Shown one piece after another: positions 17,601 through 25,545 of a DNA stretch of 40,543 nt (position 1 is the stretch's first letter; each line of letters starts with the position of its first letter). Origin of the DNA: Bacillota bacterium (GTDB lineage: Bacteria; Bacillota_I; Bacilli_A; Acholeplasmatales; Acholeplasmataceae); NCBI GenBank assembly GCA_018817915.1, contig JAHISX010000055.1:1-40543 (forward strand), in the 5' to 3' direction. Under the pieces are notes generated by a model. It was given only the letters and a program-made list of their open reading frames with translations, did no database searches and was not told the DNA's origin. A program made the translations under genes and the position numbers.

Positions 17601-18216
17601 CTCATATGATAGAGATTATGGTCCAATTGGTGGATTTGATATGATGGATTATAATGTTGGCGATCATGGACCATTTAATAAGCTCATGTTTGGATGGTTA
17701 CACCCTTTATTAGCAACTACAGGTTCTTATGAAGTAACAATAGACTCATATTCAATAGATACAGATGGTGTCTCAAGTGCAATCTTGATTCCTTATAATG
17801 CTAATGATTTAAATGATGGTAATGCATTTGATGAATATCTCTTAATTATTTTCTATACACCAGAAGGTTTGTATAGTGCTCACATGAATACAGGTTATGA
17901 GCTTGATCAAGCGGGTGTTGTGATTTATCATATTGATGCGAGAATGAATCCATCTGCAGGATTTTGGGATAATTACTTCAGCTATAATAACGATGGATCA
18001 TCACTGTTCATTGCTGAGATATTAGAAGCTGATTTCAATAATTCGATTCCTGGCTCAACACAAACAATAGAAATGTCAGATATTTTGACCAGTGGATCAA
18101 TCGATTTAAGTTCATATACATGGCATCAAGGTGGTTCAATTGATGTTTCAATAGAAATATCTAGTCTGTTTACCAATACGAGTGATTCAATATCATTTAT
18201 ATTGACGGTATCTTAA
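14683..18216 (+). CDS. Lipoprotein with InlB-type repeats and an M6-family metalloprotease domain
   Basis: The 1177-residue product has a lipoprotein signal ending ILASC (Cys20). Two InlB/Flg_new repeats follow (about 28-165), then a MucBP-like beta domain (about 170-236). Next come two tandem copies of a roughly 100-residue unit (about 247-345 and 362-462), each with LFGFDIYS or IFGFDIYS near the start and ESWILGDYY or ASWILGDYY, then IYGD, near the end. A beta-sandwich-like stretch follows. The catalytic domain (about 785-1005) has the zinc motif HEMGHLMGFPD (His961, Glu962, His965) and the M6 features IGGFDMMDY and GPFNKLMFGWL. M6 enzymes (immune inhibitor A type) are secreted proteases; here it would be membrane-tethered. 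It may release peptides for nutrition or process surface proteins. It has its own promoter and terminator. Confidence 0.85.
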   Translation: MKIYKKFILIIGMLFILASCIQEGGFSIIFNSNGGNVLESLTYDGSSLVLPDNPTKTGYDFDGWYLDDVTFLVPFSIQSILDEPLQNDLTVFAKWSINQYTISFDSNGGTSLASITQDYLTSVTEPDDPTRDGYIFVGWYTDAFLTSAYTISTMPAEDLTLYAKWANDPEVTYTIIWQNEDGTVLETDEVEAGTVPTYDGSTPVKDSTETYTYTFTGFTPTISFVTGDQVYVATYEENLIEEQTEFDPDLLNDLFGFDIYSTIPSFSTSDYYFGNYSDPTFFDIFVDMFDWTETDFNNYIDLLDSSLSYDSLEESWILGDYYLYVYADNYTYERLIVYGFGIYGDNANGTGETGESFDSNDLNTIFGFDIYSLMPAFTSNDALLLDYSDSTIYEVYIDIFDWSEADGLAYIDLLDALLAYDEVEASWILGDYYIYVYADDESYDGLIVYGIGIYGDVTSTPLDNLYYVFDVQSTTTTLTTSYKDNVDQSLIFSGSSGKVVVQSSYLAQITGTPPSGLTNGVIFAANVADIANPLVYLEIDTLGQTIETMSFQIEARDSFSTNLLGAVLQVYNGSAWVNLEGGDFYSQLSSDQVLITINHINASQFRLLFTGSGITSNGGQFKISTVSLYTSSSVIIESWDEAVLMLEGYLSETALSELFPQFENLTDIELNRISNSHYAIIAGLVTASNTQTIDQYIADLIVGGFALDSELSTTYGENVYTLVISDDIAYAVYVTYDETSLEMHIWKYDPLVEIGLLDTLVTRQTINEFEVEEFSQSGLPSVGTYDVLVIPVEISGYPFASDYLTNLDLVFNGNSATTGWESVSSYYEKSSYGLLDLTFVISNKYTTTNTKEYYQNYGTDGDQYAITEALTALDFQIDFSHYDSNNDGLIDSIIFIYSVDYNYDSDPWWAWVYAAQYGEASSIGSLDGKAFEYYMWASYTFSEDALPGMSGLVVNAETYIHEMGHLMGFPDLYSYDRDYGPIGGFDMMDYNVGDHGPFNKLMFGWLHPLLATTGSYEVTIDSYSIDTDGVSSAILIPYNANDLNDGNAFDEYLLIIFYTPEGLYSAHMNTGYELDQAGVVIYHIDARMNPSAGFWDNYFSYNNDGSSLFIAEILEADFNNSIPGSTQTIEMSDILTSGSIDLSSYTWHQGGSIDVSIEISSLFTNTSDSISFILTVS

Positions 18217-18229
18217 GTTTTTAAATAAC

Positions 18230-18270
18230 AAACACCTTCACACTGATATCAAGCGTGGAGGTGTTTTCTA
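18230..18270. terminator. Strong terminator after the M6 protease gene
   Basis: AAACACCTTCAC (18230-18241) pairs with GTGGAGGTGTTT (18255-18266) with one wobble, then a T-run. Confidence 0.85.
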
Positions 18271-18291
18271 TTCACTTAGTATTCATTCACT

Positions 18292-18447
18292 CTATTTACG
18301 GTTATAAACGAGGAAAACTAAGTTATCTTCATATTCAACAGTAGATAATTTAAGATCAACTTTATTTTGGACCTCAAGACATAAGGAGATAACTCGTTTG
18401 TACTTTAACACTTGAATTGTGTAACCGCAATTAAAGATACTTGGCAC
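18292..18447 (-). CDS. Possible 51-residue small protein or gene remnant
   Basis: In the 266-base space between the M6 protease gene and cca, the minus strand has an open frame from a GTG at 18447 to TAG at 18292-18294. It contains YTIQVLKYKRVISLCLEV and ends DNLVFLVYNRK. The alternating hydrophobic pattern and low stop density look protein-like, but there is no Shine-Dalgarno sequence, no ATG and no family I recognise. It may be the degraded 3' end of a lost gene. Otherwise the interval holds only the terminator and the cca promoter. Confidence 0.25.
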   Translation of the reverse strand: MPSIFNCGYTIQVLKYKRVISLCLEVQNKVDLKLSTVEYEDNLVFLVYNRK

Positions 18448-18467
18448 TACTAAAAATAACGAACTCT

Positions 18468-18476
18468 TGGTATAAT
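18468..18476 (+). promoter_or_regulatory. Extended -10 promoter of cca
   Basis: TGGTATAAT ends 7 bases before the GTG at 18484, so transcription would start at or next to the start codon. Confidence 0.5.
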
Positions 18477-18483
18477 AGATACG

Positions 18484-19635
18484 GTGAAGAATATGAGTAC
18501 AATTAGAGGCGCTAAAAAAGTAATTTACGAACTAAAAAAACAACATTATGAAGCATATATCGTAGGTGGTGCCGTTAGGGACCATATTTTAAAGCAGCCA
18601 ACAACAGATATTGATATTACAACCAATGCGAAACCACATCAAGTCGCTAAAATATTTAAAACGAAACCAACAGGACTCAAATATGGAACGGTTACAGTCT
18701 TTATGGGAGATGAAACTTTCGAGGTAACAACTTACCGTGTCGATGGACAGTACATTGATAGTAGACATCCTGAAGATGTATTATTTGTAGAATCTGTTGA
18801 AGAAGATGTCAAAAGAAGAGACTTCACCATCAACGGTTTATTGATGACTGAAAAAGAAGAAATCATTGATTATGTAGATGGTAGAGCTGACTTACAGTTA
18901 AAGATCATCAAGACAATAGGTAATCCTATAGATCGATTTAATGAGGATGCATTGCGCATCATGAGAGCTTTCTATTTTCAGTCGAAACTCGGTTTTCAAA
19001 TCGAAAAAGAAACAAGAGATGCGATTACTGAAATGAAAGATAAGCTTAAAGATATAGCAATGGAACGCATCTTAAATGAAATGATTAAACTACTCCAAGG
19101 TGGTCATGTAAAAAAGGCACTTAAGTCCATGATAACCACTGGTGTACATGAAGTGCTTCCTGGTTTAAAAGAAGGCATTATCTATGCTGAAGATATGGAT
19201 GAAATTCCCTTTGTTGACGCATTTTTCACCTTATGTTTCACCTTGAGTGGATCAGTTCCAGCATCATGGCCATTCTCGAACAAACATAGACATCGTTATG
19301 AAACAGCGCGTATGCTATCAGAGTCGAATCAAACCTTTGATCCTTATACACTATATACTTATGGGATTGATTTATGTCTACTTGCAAATCGTGTAAACTA
19401 TATGCTTAAGAAGACTAAAAATTTAACCAATAAGATAGAATTAGATTATAAGAATTTGCCAATTCAAAGTGATCTGGATCTAAAATTAAGAGCAACCGAA
19501 ATAATTGCTTTAGCAAATAAAAAGGCTGGAGCGTGGGTCAAGAACTTACAAACAGAAATGGTTGTTGAAGTATTGAACCGCAGATTAAAAAACGAGAAAA
19601 GCGAACTAGAGCGCTATGTTCTAGAACATATATAG
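18484..19635 (+). CDS. cca: CCA-adding tRNA nucleotidyltransferase
   Basis: The 383-residue enzyme adds or repairs the 3' CCA of tRNAs. The class II polymerase-beta head has YIVGGAVRDHIL and the metal-binding TDIDITT, then the flexible-loop region FEVTTYRVDGQYIDSRHPE, RRDFTINGLL and NPIDRFNEDALRIMRAFYF. The helical C-terminal part is somewhat shorter than in many Firmicutes. The start is uncertain: GTG 18484 or ATG 18493, neither with a Shine-Dalgarno sequence, and the likely transcription start falls at 18483-18484. The mRNA may therefore be leaderless. The next gene, yhaM, follows after 17 bases and has no promoter of its own, so both are probably co-transcribed. Confidence 0.93.
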   Translation: MKNMSTIRGAKKVIYELKKQHYEAYIVGGAVRDHILKQPTTDIDITTNAKPHQVAKIFKTKPTGLKYGTVTVFMGDETFEVTTYRVDGQYIDSRHPEDVLFVESVEEDVKRRDFTINGLLMTEKEEIIDYVDGRADLQLKIIKTIGNPIDRFNEDALRIMRAFYFQSKLGFQIEKETRDAITEMKDKLKDIAMERILNEMIKLLQGGHVKKALKSMITTGVHEVLPGLKEGIIYAEDMDEIPFVDAFFTLCFTLSGSVPASWPFSNKHRHRYETARMLSESNQTFDPYTLYTYGIDLCLLANRVNYMLKKTKNLTNKIELDYKNLPIQSDLDLKLRATEIIALANKKAGAWVKNLQTEMVVEVLNRRLKNEKSELERYVLEHI

Positions 19636-19652
19636 AAAGCAGAGGGATTTAC

Positions 19653-20588
19653 ATGGAACTCAATCAAAATGAAATTTATAAAATGATTGCTAAAGTAGAA
19701 AATATTAATCAAGGCGTTCATTTTTGCAATACAACTGTAAGAACCGAAGAGGGAGAGCATATCAACCTTAAGCTTGATTTTGATCAACTTCCTTTTGTAG
19801 CAATGGGCAAGGTTTATCAGTTTGAAGCTCAAGCAATTGTTAAACTTGAAGATGAATTGATTCTCAAATGTTTATCTATTACACCAGCTGAAAAAATATT
19901 ATCAGATGATGATTTAGCAAGAGTCTTAGAGCATTTTTATGTTTACGCACCTATTCCAATGATGGAAATCAAAAAAGGTATTGAATCTTATTTAAACAAA
20001 ATAGATAATCCTATACTATTTAAAATCACAGAAGCTATCTATAAAGAAAATAAAAATAACTTCTACATGCATCCTGCAGCAACCAAGTTTCATCATGCTT
20101 ATGTCGGCGGATTATCACATCACACACTGACCATGTTAAAACTCATTGACCCATTCATTAGTGTATATCCATATTTAAATAAGAATTTATTGTATGCAGC
20201 AACTATTCTTCATGATATGTCTAAAATTAATGAGATTAGTGGTGTGGATGGAGAATATACAAAAGAAGGCTTACTCATAGGTCATTTAGTCATGGAAACT
20301 GTTGAAGTCGACCGTGTAGCAAGATCTTTAGGTTATCAAGATTCAGAAGAATCATTATTACTTAAGCATATGATGATTTCTCATCATGGTCAATTTAATT
20401 TTGGATCACCAAAGAAACCTCAAACAGGCGAAGCACTCCTTTTATGGTTTATTGATACGATTGATTCTAAGTTTACTGTATTAGGTGAATCATTAGAAGA
20501 TACACCTGAAGGTGCATTCACGAATATGGTATCTGTCTTAGATAAAATGCGTTTTTATAAAACAACAATTAAAGATGAAAAAAAATAA
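19653..20588 (+). CDS. yhaM: 3'-5' exoribonuclease YhaM family
   Basis: A 311-residue protein with an N-terminal OB-fold (about 10-90) and a C-terminal HD domain holding GLSHHTLTMLKL, ILHDMSKI and MMISHHGQFNFGSPKKPQ, the YhaM/CBF1 pattern. YhaM trims RNA 3' ends, and DNA in some species, using Mn or Co. Length matches the Bacillus protein. AGAGGG precedes ATG 19653. It lies directly after cca, an RNA-metabolism pairing. Confidence 0.93.
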   Translation: MELNQNEIYKMIAKVENINQGVHFCNTTVRTEEGEHINLKLDFDQLPFVAMGKVYQFEAQAIVKLEDELILKCLSITPAEKILSDDDLARVLEHFYVYAPIPMMEIKKGIESYLNKIDNPILFKITEAIYKENKNNFYMHPAATKFHHAYVGGLSHHTLTMLKLIDPFISVYPYLNKNLLYAATILHDMSKINEISGVDGEYTKEGLLIGHLVMETVEVDRVARSLGYQDSEESLLLKHMMISHHGQFNFGSPKKPQTGEALLLWFIDTIDSKFTVLGESLEDTPEGAFTNMVSVLDKMRFYKTTIKDEKK

Positions 20589-20609
20589 ATCCCATTTGGG
20601 ATTTTTTTT
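20587..20609 (+). terminator. Terminator overlapping the yhaM stop
   Basis: AAATCCC (20587-20593) pairs with GGGATTT (20598-20604) over a 4-nt loop, followed by a run of T. Confidence 0.85.
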
Positions 20610-20640
20610 AATCAAATGAGCAAAACGAATCGAATCGATA

Positions 20641-20649
20641 TGATATAAT
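20641..20649 (+). promoter_or_regulatory. Extended -10 promoter of the MORN-like/SRAP pair
   Basis: TGATATAAT 22 bases before ATG 20672. Confidence 0.6.
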
Positions 20650-20671
20650 GAGCTTGAAATGAGGTATCATT

Positions 20672-20950
20672 ATGTTAGAAAAAACGACTTATAAAAATGG
20701 CCAAATAACACATGAAATTGAAGATGGCAGATTGACATATTATTTAAAATCGGGACTCATTAAAGCAACCGGACCTTACATCAATGATTTATTTGAAGGA
20801 CAATGGACATTTAATAGAATGGATGGTTCGTTATGGCAAATCGGGCAGTTTAGAAACAACTTAAAACATGGATTGTGGACTAGATATCATAAAGATGGAA
20901 CAATAGAAAAAGAAATGCTGTTTGAAAATGGTATAGAATTAAAAAAATAA
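20672..20950 (+). CDS. MORN-repeat-variant (YwqK-like) protein
   Basis: A 92-residue protein made of about three repeats of the MORN_2/YwqK type, seen as KNGQITHEIEDGRL, KATGPYINDLFEGQWTF and GQFRNNLKHGLWTRYHKDGT. These form a beta-hairpin sheet. The family's role is unclear; some members are annotated as antitoxins, but no toxin gene is adjacent. No signal peptide. TGAGG precedes the start. The SRAP gene follows after 13 bases with no promoter or terminator between, so the two form an operon. Confidence 0.75.
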   Translation: MLEKTTYKNGQITHEIEDGRLTYYLKSGLIKATGPYINDLFEGQWTFNRMDGSLWQIGQFRNNLKHGLWTRYHKDGTIEKEMLFENGIELKK

Positions 20951-20963
20951 AGAAGGTGCATTT

Positions 20964-21653
20964 ATGTGCGGAAGATTTACTATTACTGTTACCATGGATG
21001 AATTAAAAGACTATTTAAGTGAATATTATGAAATAGATGAAATGAAAAGCAAGATAGTTGTTCCTAGATATAATGTAGCACCAGGACAAGAAATCATTAC
21101 AATCATTAATGATGGCAATAAAAATCGAGTTGGGCTTTTAAAATGGGGTTTAGTACCTCCTTTTGCTCAAGATGAGAAAATAGGAAATAGCATGATCAAT
21201 GCCAAATCTGAAACGCTCCATGAAAAGCCTTCTTATAAATCTTCATTTGAACATAAGAGATGTGTGATTCTTGCTAATGGGTTTTATGAGTGGAAGAGAA
21301 ACGATAAAATTAAAACACCCATGCGAATCTTAATGAAAGATCAATCAATTTTTCCCATTGCAGGGTTATGGTCCACGTATCATAGACCAGATGGAACGAA
21401 ATTACATACATGCACAATCATTACAACACAAGCGAATGAAGTTGTATCCTCTATACATGATCGAATGCCAGTCATTTTAACTGAAGAAAATAGAAAAGCA
21501 TGGTTAAACCCTCGCATTACTGATTATCAATTATTATCTCATACGCTCAAACCATTTGAACCCTCAAAAATGTATGCTTATCAAGTATCTTCTTTAGTTA
21601 ATAATGCAACAAATGAAATACCAGAATGCATCCAACCCCAACCAATTCAATAA
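20964..21653 (+). CDS. yedK: SOS response-associated peptidase (SRAP, YedK/HMCES family)
   Basis: The 229-residue protein begins MCGRF, leaving the catalytic Cys2 at the mature N-terminus. It also has RYNVAPGQ, NAKSETLHEKPSYKSSF, GFYEWKR (catalytic Glu) and HDRMPVIL (catalytic His). SRAP proteins form a thiazolidine crosslink to abasic sites in single-stranded DNA and protect them. Length is typical. GAAGGTG precedes ATG 20964. The shared operon with a MORN-like protein is not an association I know. Confidence 0.94.
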   Translation: MCGRFTITVTMDELKDYLSEYYEIDEMKSKIVVPRYNVAPGQEIITIINDGNKNRVGLLKWGLVPPFAQDEKIGNSMINAKSETLHEKPSYKSSFEHKRCVILANGFYEWKRNDKIKTPMRILMKDQSIFPIAGLWSTYHRPDGTKLHTCTIITTQANEVVSSIHDRMPVILTEENRKAWLNPRITDYQLLSHTLKPFEPSKMYAYQVSSLVNNATNEIPECIQPQPIQ

Positions 21654-21662
21654 GCATAAATA

Positions 21663-21692
21663 AAAAAAGGACTAAAAATTTTAGTCCTTTTT
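21663..21692. terminator. Bidirectional terminator between SRAP and the parvulin-like lipoprotein
   Basis: AAAAGGACTAAAA (21665-21677) is perfectly complementary to TTTTAGTCCTTTT (21679-21691), with an A-run before and a T-run after. Confidence 0.85.
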
Positions 21693-21707
21693 GTTAAAAA
21701 GTTTTAA

Positions 21708-24644
21708 TTATCCTTCTAGAATGTCAAACCATGAACCGTATAGGTTATCGTAGTTTTGATCAAAATATCCAGTTGAAGAAAGTAAATATTCATTTAATTG
21801 ACGTTTGTTGATTTCACGAATTGTGTTGAATCTATTAAGATTGTCAGCATCAGTAAATGTTGCATCTTCCATAAGCTTGAAAATAAGCTCACGTTGCATG
21901 TAAGTGCCTTCATAACGTGTAAGAACTGGAGTTAGGTAATTTGTAATTGCTGTTTGAACAACAGTAGGTAATACAACACCTTCATCAGTTTCTGATTCTG
22001 TTAAGTAGTATTCGATTTGTGAAGCAGTTAATGTATCAGAATCAGAGTTGTAAACATTTAATGTTTCATCTGCATTTACATATTTACCATCTTCATCTTC
22101 AATCGCATCATAAATTGCACTTGAAGTATCAGTCACTGAAGTTGCAAGAATTAAGTGCCAACCGAATGATGACATCACTTGTGATAATGCTTCATCAGTA
22201 ATTACTGAATCATAAAGGTCAAGATATGGGAACTTAGAATCATCTTCTTCAATACCAGCAAGAACTGTATTTAATTCCATTGCACGGTTGTAGAAGACTT
22301 CATCAAGAACACTTGAACCAGTGATAAAGTTTGAAGTGTTTGTAATTGCTGAAGGTAGACTTTCATATTTCAAATAGAAACCTAATTGACGGTATTGTGA
22401 CCAGATCAATTCAATTTGATAATCATAAGGTGGAATGATACTACCACGGTCAATGCGTCCTGAATTGTTGAATTCAGTAGCAAGTGCTGTTAAACCAGCT
22501 GCCATGCCAGTATAATTACCAATCTTAGAATAAATAAGTTGTACGAGGTCATTTAAACCAGTCAATACTTGAGTTTGTCCTTCTGGGCTTAAAGTATCAA
22601 GATACTCTTGAGGATCATCAGGTGTACCATCACCATTTTCATCAAAATAAACGAGTAAGTGGCTAACACTGATTGATTCATAATTGTTATATTGCAATGC
22701 AGCAAGTTCAGCAAGTTTTGTATAAATCGTTTCTGCATCATTGCTATATTGTGCTTCTTTGTCACTTAAGTATTGGTCTCTAAGGTCTGGATAAACAAAG
22801 AGTTGGTTGATAGATTCAGTATTTGATGTAGAACCAAAAGCAAGAAGTAAGAAGTTTTGTCTACCCATGCTTGCTGGATAACCAGAAGATGCAAAATTGT
22901 CAGCTGAGAATTGAGAAATGATATCTTCGAATTGTGTCTCGTAATCTGCCATATCTGTATCACTTACAACATAATCTGTTTCATTTAACAAATATTTGTT
23001 AGAAGCAAGATCTAATGCCAAATTAATACCATAAGATTGTTCAAGTCTAGCGTAGAATTGATCAACTGTAATTTCGATATCACCAAGATCTGCTAATACA
23101 TCACCTGCTTGGTCTTTAGTTGTTCCATCATAACCATAAGATTGTTCATAGAAAGTACGTACAACGAAATCATAAATGTTGAGTGAGCTTTCTGAGTAAA
23201 GATCGTTTACTTTAGTTGAGATATAAGTAGAAGTAAGTTTAGCTTCTTTGACAGCAGTATAAGCGTCTGCTTGTGCAGCAACTGCTTCATCTGTTTCAAG
23301 GAATGCTTCATTTTCTGCATCATAGACCAAAGCATCTGTTTCACTGTCATCATCTAGTTTGAAAACTAAATAACGTGAAGTTCCAAATGTTTGAACTCTT
23401 GAAGAGTAAGGTTTACCATCGACTAAATCATCAGGATCAGCCATACCAGCTTCAGAAATTAATGTTGAGTATAAATGTGCTCTTAAGCTTGTGTTGATTG
23501 TTGTTAGGTCATCATAAGTATATGTTGTTTGGACATCTGCGCCACCAACACCAATGATTGAACCATCAACAGCAATTTCTACTTGTGATGCTGGGTTTAA
23601 TACGTTATAGATTGCAACGAATTCAGCTTTGACTTGTGCTGTCGTTAAAGCTTCATCACTTAATCCATCAGTTCTTGTTGTACTGATTACATAAGCTTTA
23701 TAATAGTTTTCGTAGTCAGTTACACTAATTTGATCGCGATCTTCATAGTTAACACCTAGTTTACCTAATAAACCAAGGTCGTCAAGAATATCTTTGACAT
23801 GTTTATTACCGGATTGTGGTGTCACATCTGTTAAATCGACATATCCATCTTCACCTGGAAGAATACGGATATCAGGAATTGCATACCATAAGCCTTTAGA
23901 ATCAGCTTTAATGCTCATCATGTATAATGCAGCATTTGCTTCGTTCAAGTTAATGAAACGAATGACTAATGCTTCAACATCATATCTGTCTAAGCTATTT
24001 GCCTGGTAATAAGCTAAGACATCTTCGTCGCTGATATAATAATCGCCTTCAGCATCAAGCACTTCTTCTTCGAGAAGTTGTTGTGCATAATATCTTTGAG
24101 CAACTCTTAAACCATATCTATCGACAAGTAGAGGAAGACTTGAATATCCACTATAACCGTTATCTTGTGTTGTAGATAAATTTTCAATGCTTGAAATGAC
24201 TGCATTGATATCAACTGTATTGTCTAATAAATATAGTGAGTCAGCAAATTGTTCAATATTTCTTGTGAAGCGTTCAGGATAATTAGTATATAAATCATCA
24301 AGTCCATCTGCATCAGAAGTACCATGGATTGCTCCATTGACTGTTTCATCAAGATAAGTATTTAAATCTTCATCTCCGTCAGCAAGCATTTGTGTAACTG
24401 TTGCTAATTGGTCAACAAAGATTTGTTCGTCAATCATAGTTGCTAAAATTGAAGCTCCTTGCAAACGTAATTGATCATATAATTCCTTTTCTGTTACCGT
24501 AACATTGCCTACAGTCATATAAACGTCATCTGATATGCTTCCGTAGGGTGTTGCATCTTTTGTGCTGCACGCAGCTAATGTAAGTAAACCAGCAGTTATT
24601 AGCACAAATATTGCTAGTTTTCTTAAATTTTTTATTTGATTCAT
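21708..24644 (-). CDS. Giant PrsA/SurA-like lipoprotein with parvulin-type features
   Basis: The 978-residue product has a lipoprotein signal ending LTLAAC (Cys26). The mature N-terminus resembles SurA_N/PrsA: GNVTVTEKELYDQLRLQGAS followed by MIDEQIFVDQL. A second SurA_N-like start appears near ADLGDIEITVDQFYARLEQS. Parvulin (PpiC) motifs occur late: SVSHLLVYFDENGDG and FGWHLILATSVTD, separated by a long insertion. It should act outside the membrane, folding secreted proteins such as the nearby large lipoproteins. PrsA is usually about 300 residues, so this is three times larger. I start at ATG 24644, which has GGAGGAG 8 bases upstream; the frame also opens further up at 24671. Whether the isomerase is active is unknown. 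Confidence 0.75.
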   Translation of the reverse strand: MNQIKNLRKLAIFVLITAGLLTLAACSTKDATPYGSISDDVYMTVGNVTVTEKELYDQLRLQGASILATMIDEQIFVDQLATVTQMLADGDEDLNTYLDETVNGAIHGTSDADGLDDLYTNYPERFTRNIEQFADSLYLLDNTVDINAVISSIENLSTTQDNGYSGYSSLPLLVDRYGLRVAQRYYAQQLLEEEVLDAEGDYYISDEDVLAYYQANSLDRYDVEALVIRFINLNEANAALYMMSIKADSKGLWYAIPDIRILPGEDGYVDLTDVTPQSGNKHVKDILDDLGLLGKLGVNYEDRDQISVTDYENYYKAYVISTTRTDGLSDEALTTAQVKAEFVAIYNVLNPASQVEIAVDGSIIGVGGADVQTTYTYDDLTTINTSLRAHLYSTLISEAGMADPDDLVDGKPYSSRVQTFGTSRYLVFKLDDDSETDALVYDAENEAFLETDEAVAAQADAYTAVKEAKLTSTYISTKVNDLYSESSLNIYDFVVRTFYEQSYGYDGTTKDQAGDVLADLGDIEITVDQFYARLEQSYGINLALDLASNKYLLNETDYVVSDTDMADYETQFEDIISQFSADNFASSGYPASMGRQNFLLLAFGSTSNTESINQLFVYPDLRDQYLSDKEAQYSNDAETIYTKLAELAALQYNNYESISVSHLLVYFDENGDGTPDDPQEYLDTLSPEGQTQVLTGLNDLVQLIYSKIGNYTGMAAGLTALATEFNNSGRIDRGSIIPPYDYQIELIWSQYRQLGFYLKYESLPSAITNTSNFITGSSVLDEVFYNRAMELNTVLAGIEEDDSKFPYLDLYDSVITDEALSQVMSSFGWHLILATSVTDTSSAIYDAIEDEDGKYVNADETLNVYNSDSDTLTASQIEYYLTESETDEGVVLPTVVQTAITNYLTPVLTRYEGTYMQRELIFKLMEDATFTDADNLNRFNTIREINKRQLNEYLLSSTGYFDQNYDNLYGSWFDILEG

Positions 24645-24683
24645 TGTGTTCACTCCTCCAATGTATTTCATACAAGCAAATAT

Positions 24684-24712
24684 AATATAGCATTTTTTAC
24701 GGGGTTATGCAA
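24684..24712 (-). promoter_or_regulatory. Promoter of the parvulin-like lipoprotein gene
   Basis: On the minus strand TTGCAT (24712-24707) and TATATT (24689-24684) have a 17-base spacer that ends in TGC, an extended -10. Confidence 0.7.
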
Positions 24713-24727
24713 CCACTTTCATTTTAT

Positions 24728-24758
24728 TTGATAATATCACATATTTGTATGTTATCAT
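24728..24758 (+). promoter_or_regulatory. Promoter of the yycJ-rlmH-HAD operon
   Basis: TTGATA (24728-24733) and TATCAT (24753-24758) with a 19-base spacer and an upstream TG (TGTTATCAT). It overlaps the in-frame upstream start at 24745, supporting GTG 24775 as the real start. Confidence 0.5.
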
Positions 24759-24774
24759 GAAAGAAGGTGATATT

Positions 24775-25545
24775 GTGGAAGTTTTTATTTTGGCTAGTGG
24801 CTCAAAAGGAAATATGGCCTACTTAAAAGTAGGCGATATTAGATTGTTTATTGATGCCGGAATTAGCTATCAAAAAGTTAAAAATAAAATGGTAGCTTAT
24901 GAAGAGAACCTTTATGACGTTAGATCGCTCTTAATCACACATGAACATCATGATCATGTGATGGGGTTAAAGATGCTTCTTAAACAAGGTGCTATTGAAG
25001 ACATATACATAACAAAAGGAACATATAACGCGCTACCAACTGAGGTGGTTGCGCTTTTTGAACGTACACATTTTATTAGTGCTGATGTTCCATTTTTTAT
25101 GAGTGATATTAAGGTTTCACCATTCATGCTATCACATGATGCTGCAGAGCCAGTTGGGTTCGTGATTGAAAACCAAATGAAGAAGATGGTTGTCTTAACG
25201 GATACTGGTTATGTTGATCAAAGCTATCATGAAATGCTAAGCAATGCTGATTTATATCTTCTAGAAGCGAACCATCATCCTACTAAGTTAATGAATTCAG
25301 CAAGACCTTTCTTATTAAAGAAGAGAATTTTAGGTGAAAGAGGGCATTTGTCTAATGATGATGCTGCGTGGCTCGTTAATCTATTTGTTAAAGATAGACC
25401 CAGTAAATGGGTTGTAGCACATATATCAGAAGACTGCAATACATGCTTAGACATCGAAGAATCGATCGTTAAGGTGTTTGATGATCCAACAAAAATCGAA
25501 ATTTATTATGCATCACAGGCAAGTCTTCCAGGCATTAAACTATGA
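24775..25545 (+). CDS. yycJ: YycJ/WalJ-type metallo-beta-lactamase-fold hydrolase
   Basis: The 256-residue protein has the opening VFILASGSKGN and the metal-binding THEHHDHVMGL (HxHxDH), with further ligands in LSHDAAEPVGF, LTDTGYV and EANHH. The WalJ/YycJ group are MBL-fold nucleases linked to the WalRK operon in Bacillus. No walRK genes are present here. I start at GTG 24775, which follows AGAAGGTGA and gives the usual N-terminus. The stop overlaps the rlmH start by four bases (ATGA), so the two are coupled; the order yycJ-rlmH is also found in other Firmicutes. Confidence 0.9.
   Translation: MEVFILASGSKGNMAYLKVGDIRLFIDAGISYQKVKNKMVAYEENLYDVRSLLITHEHHDHVMGLKMLLKQGAIEDIYITKGTYNALPTEVVALFERTHFISADVPFFMSDIKVSPFMLSHDAAEPVGFVIENQMKKMVVLTDTGYVDQSYHEMLSNADLYLLEANHHPTKLMNSARPFLLKKRILGERGHLSNDDAAWLVNLFVKDRPSKWVVAHISEDCNTCLDIEESIVKVFDDPTKIEIYYASQASLPGIKL

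Noticed and set aside
20672-20950. Toxin-antitoxin pair with the following gene
   Set aside because: Although some YwqK-like proteins are called antitoxins, the next gene is clearly a SRAP protein, not a toxin.
22019-24009. Plus-strand frames inside the parvulin-like lipoprotein gene
   Set aside because: They are shadow frames with abnormal composition (rich in His, Leu and Gln) within a coherent long gene.
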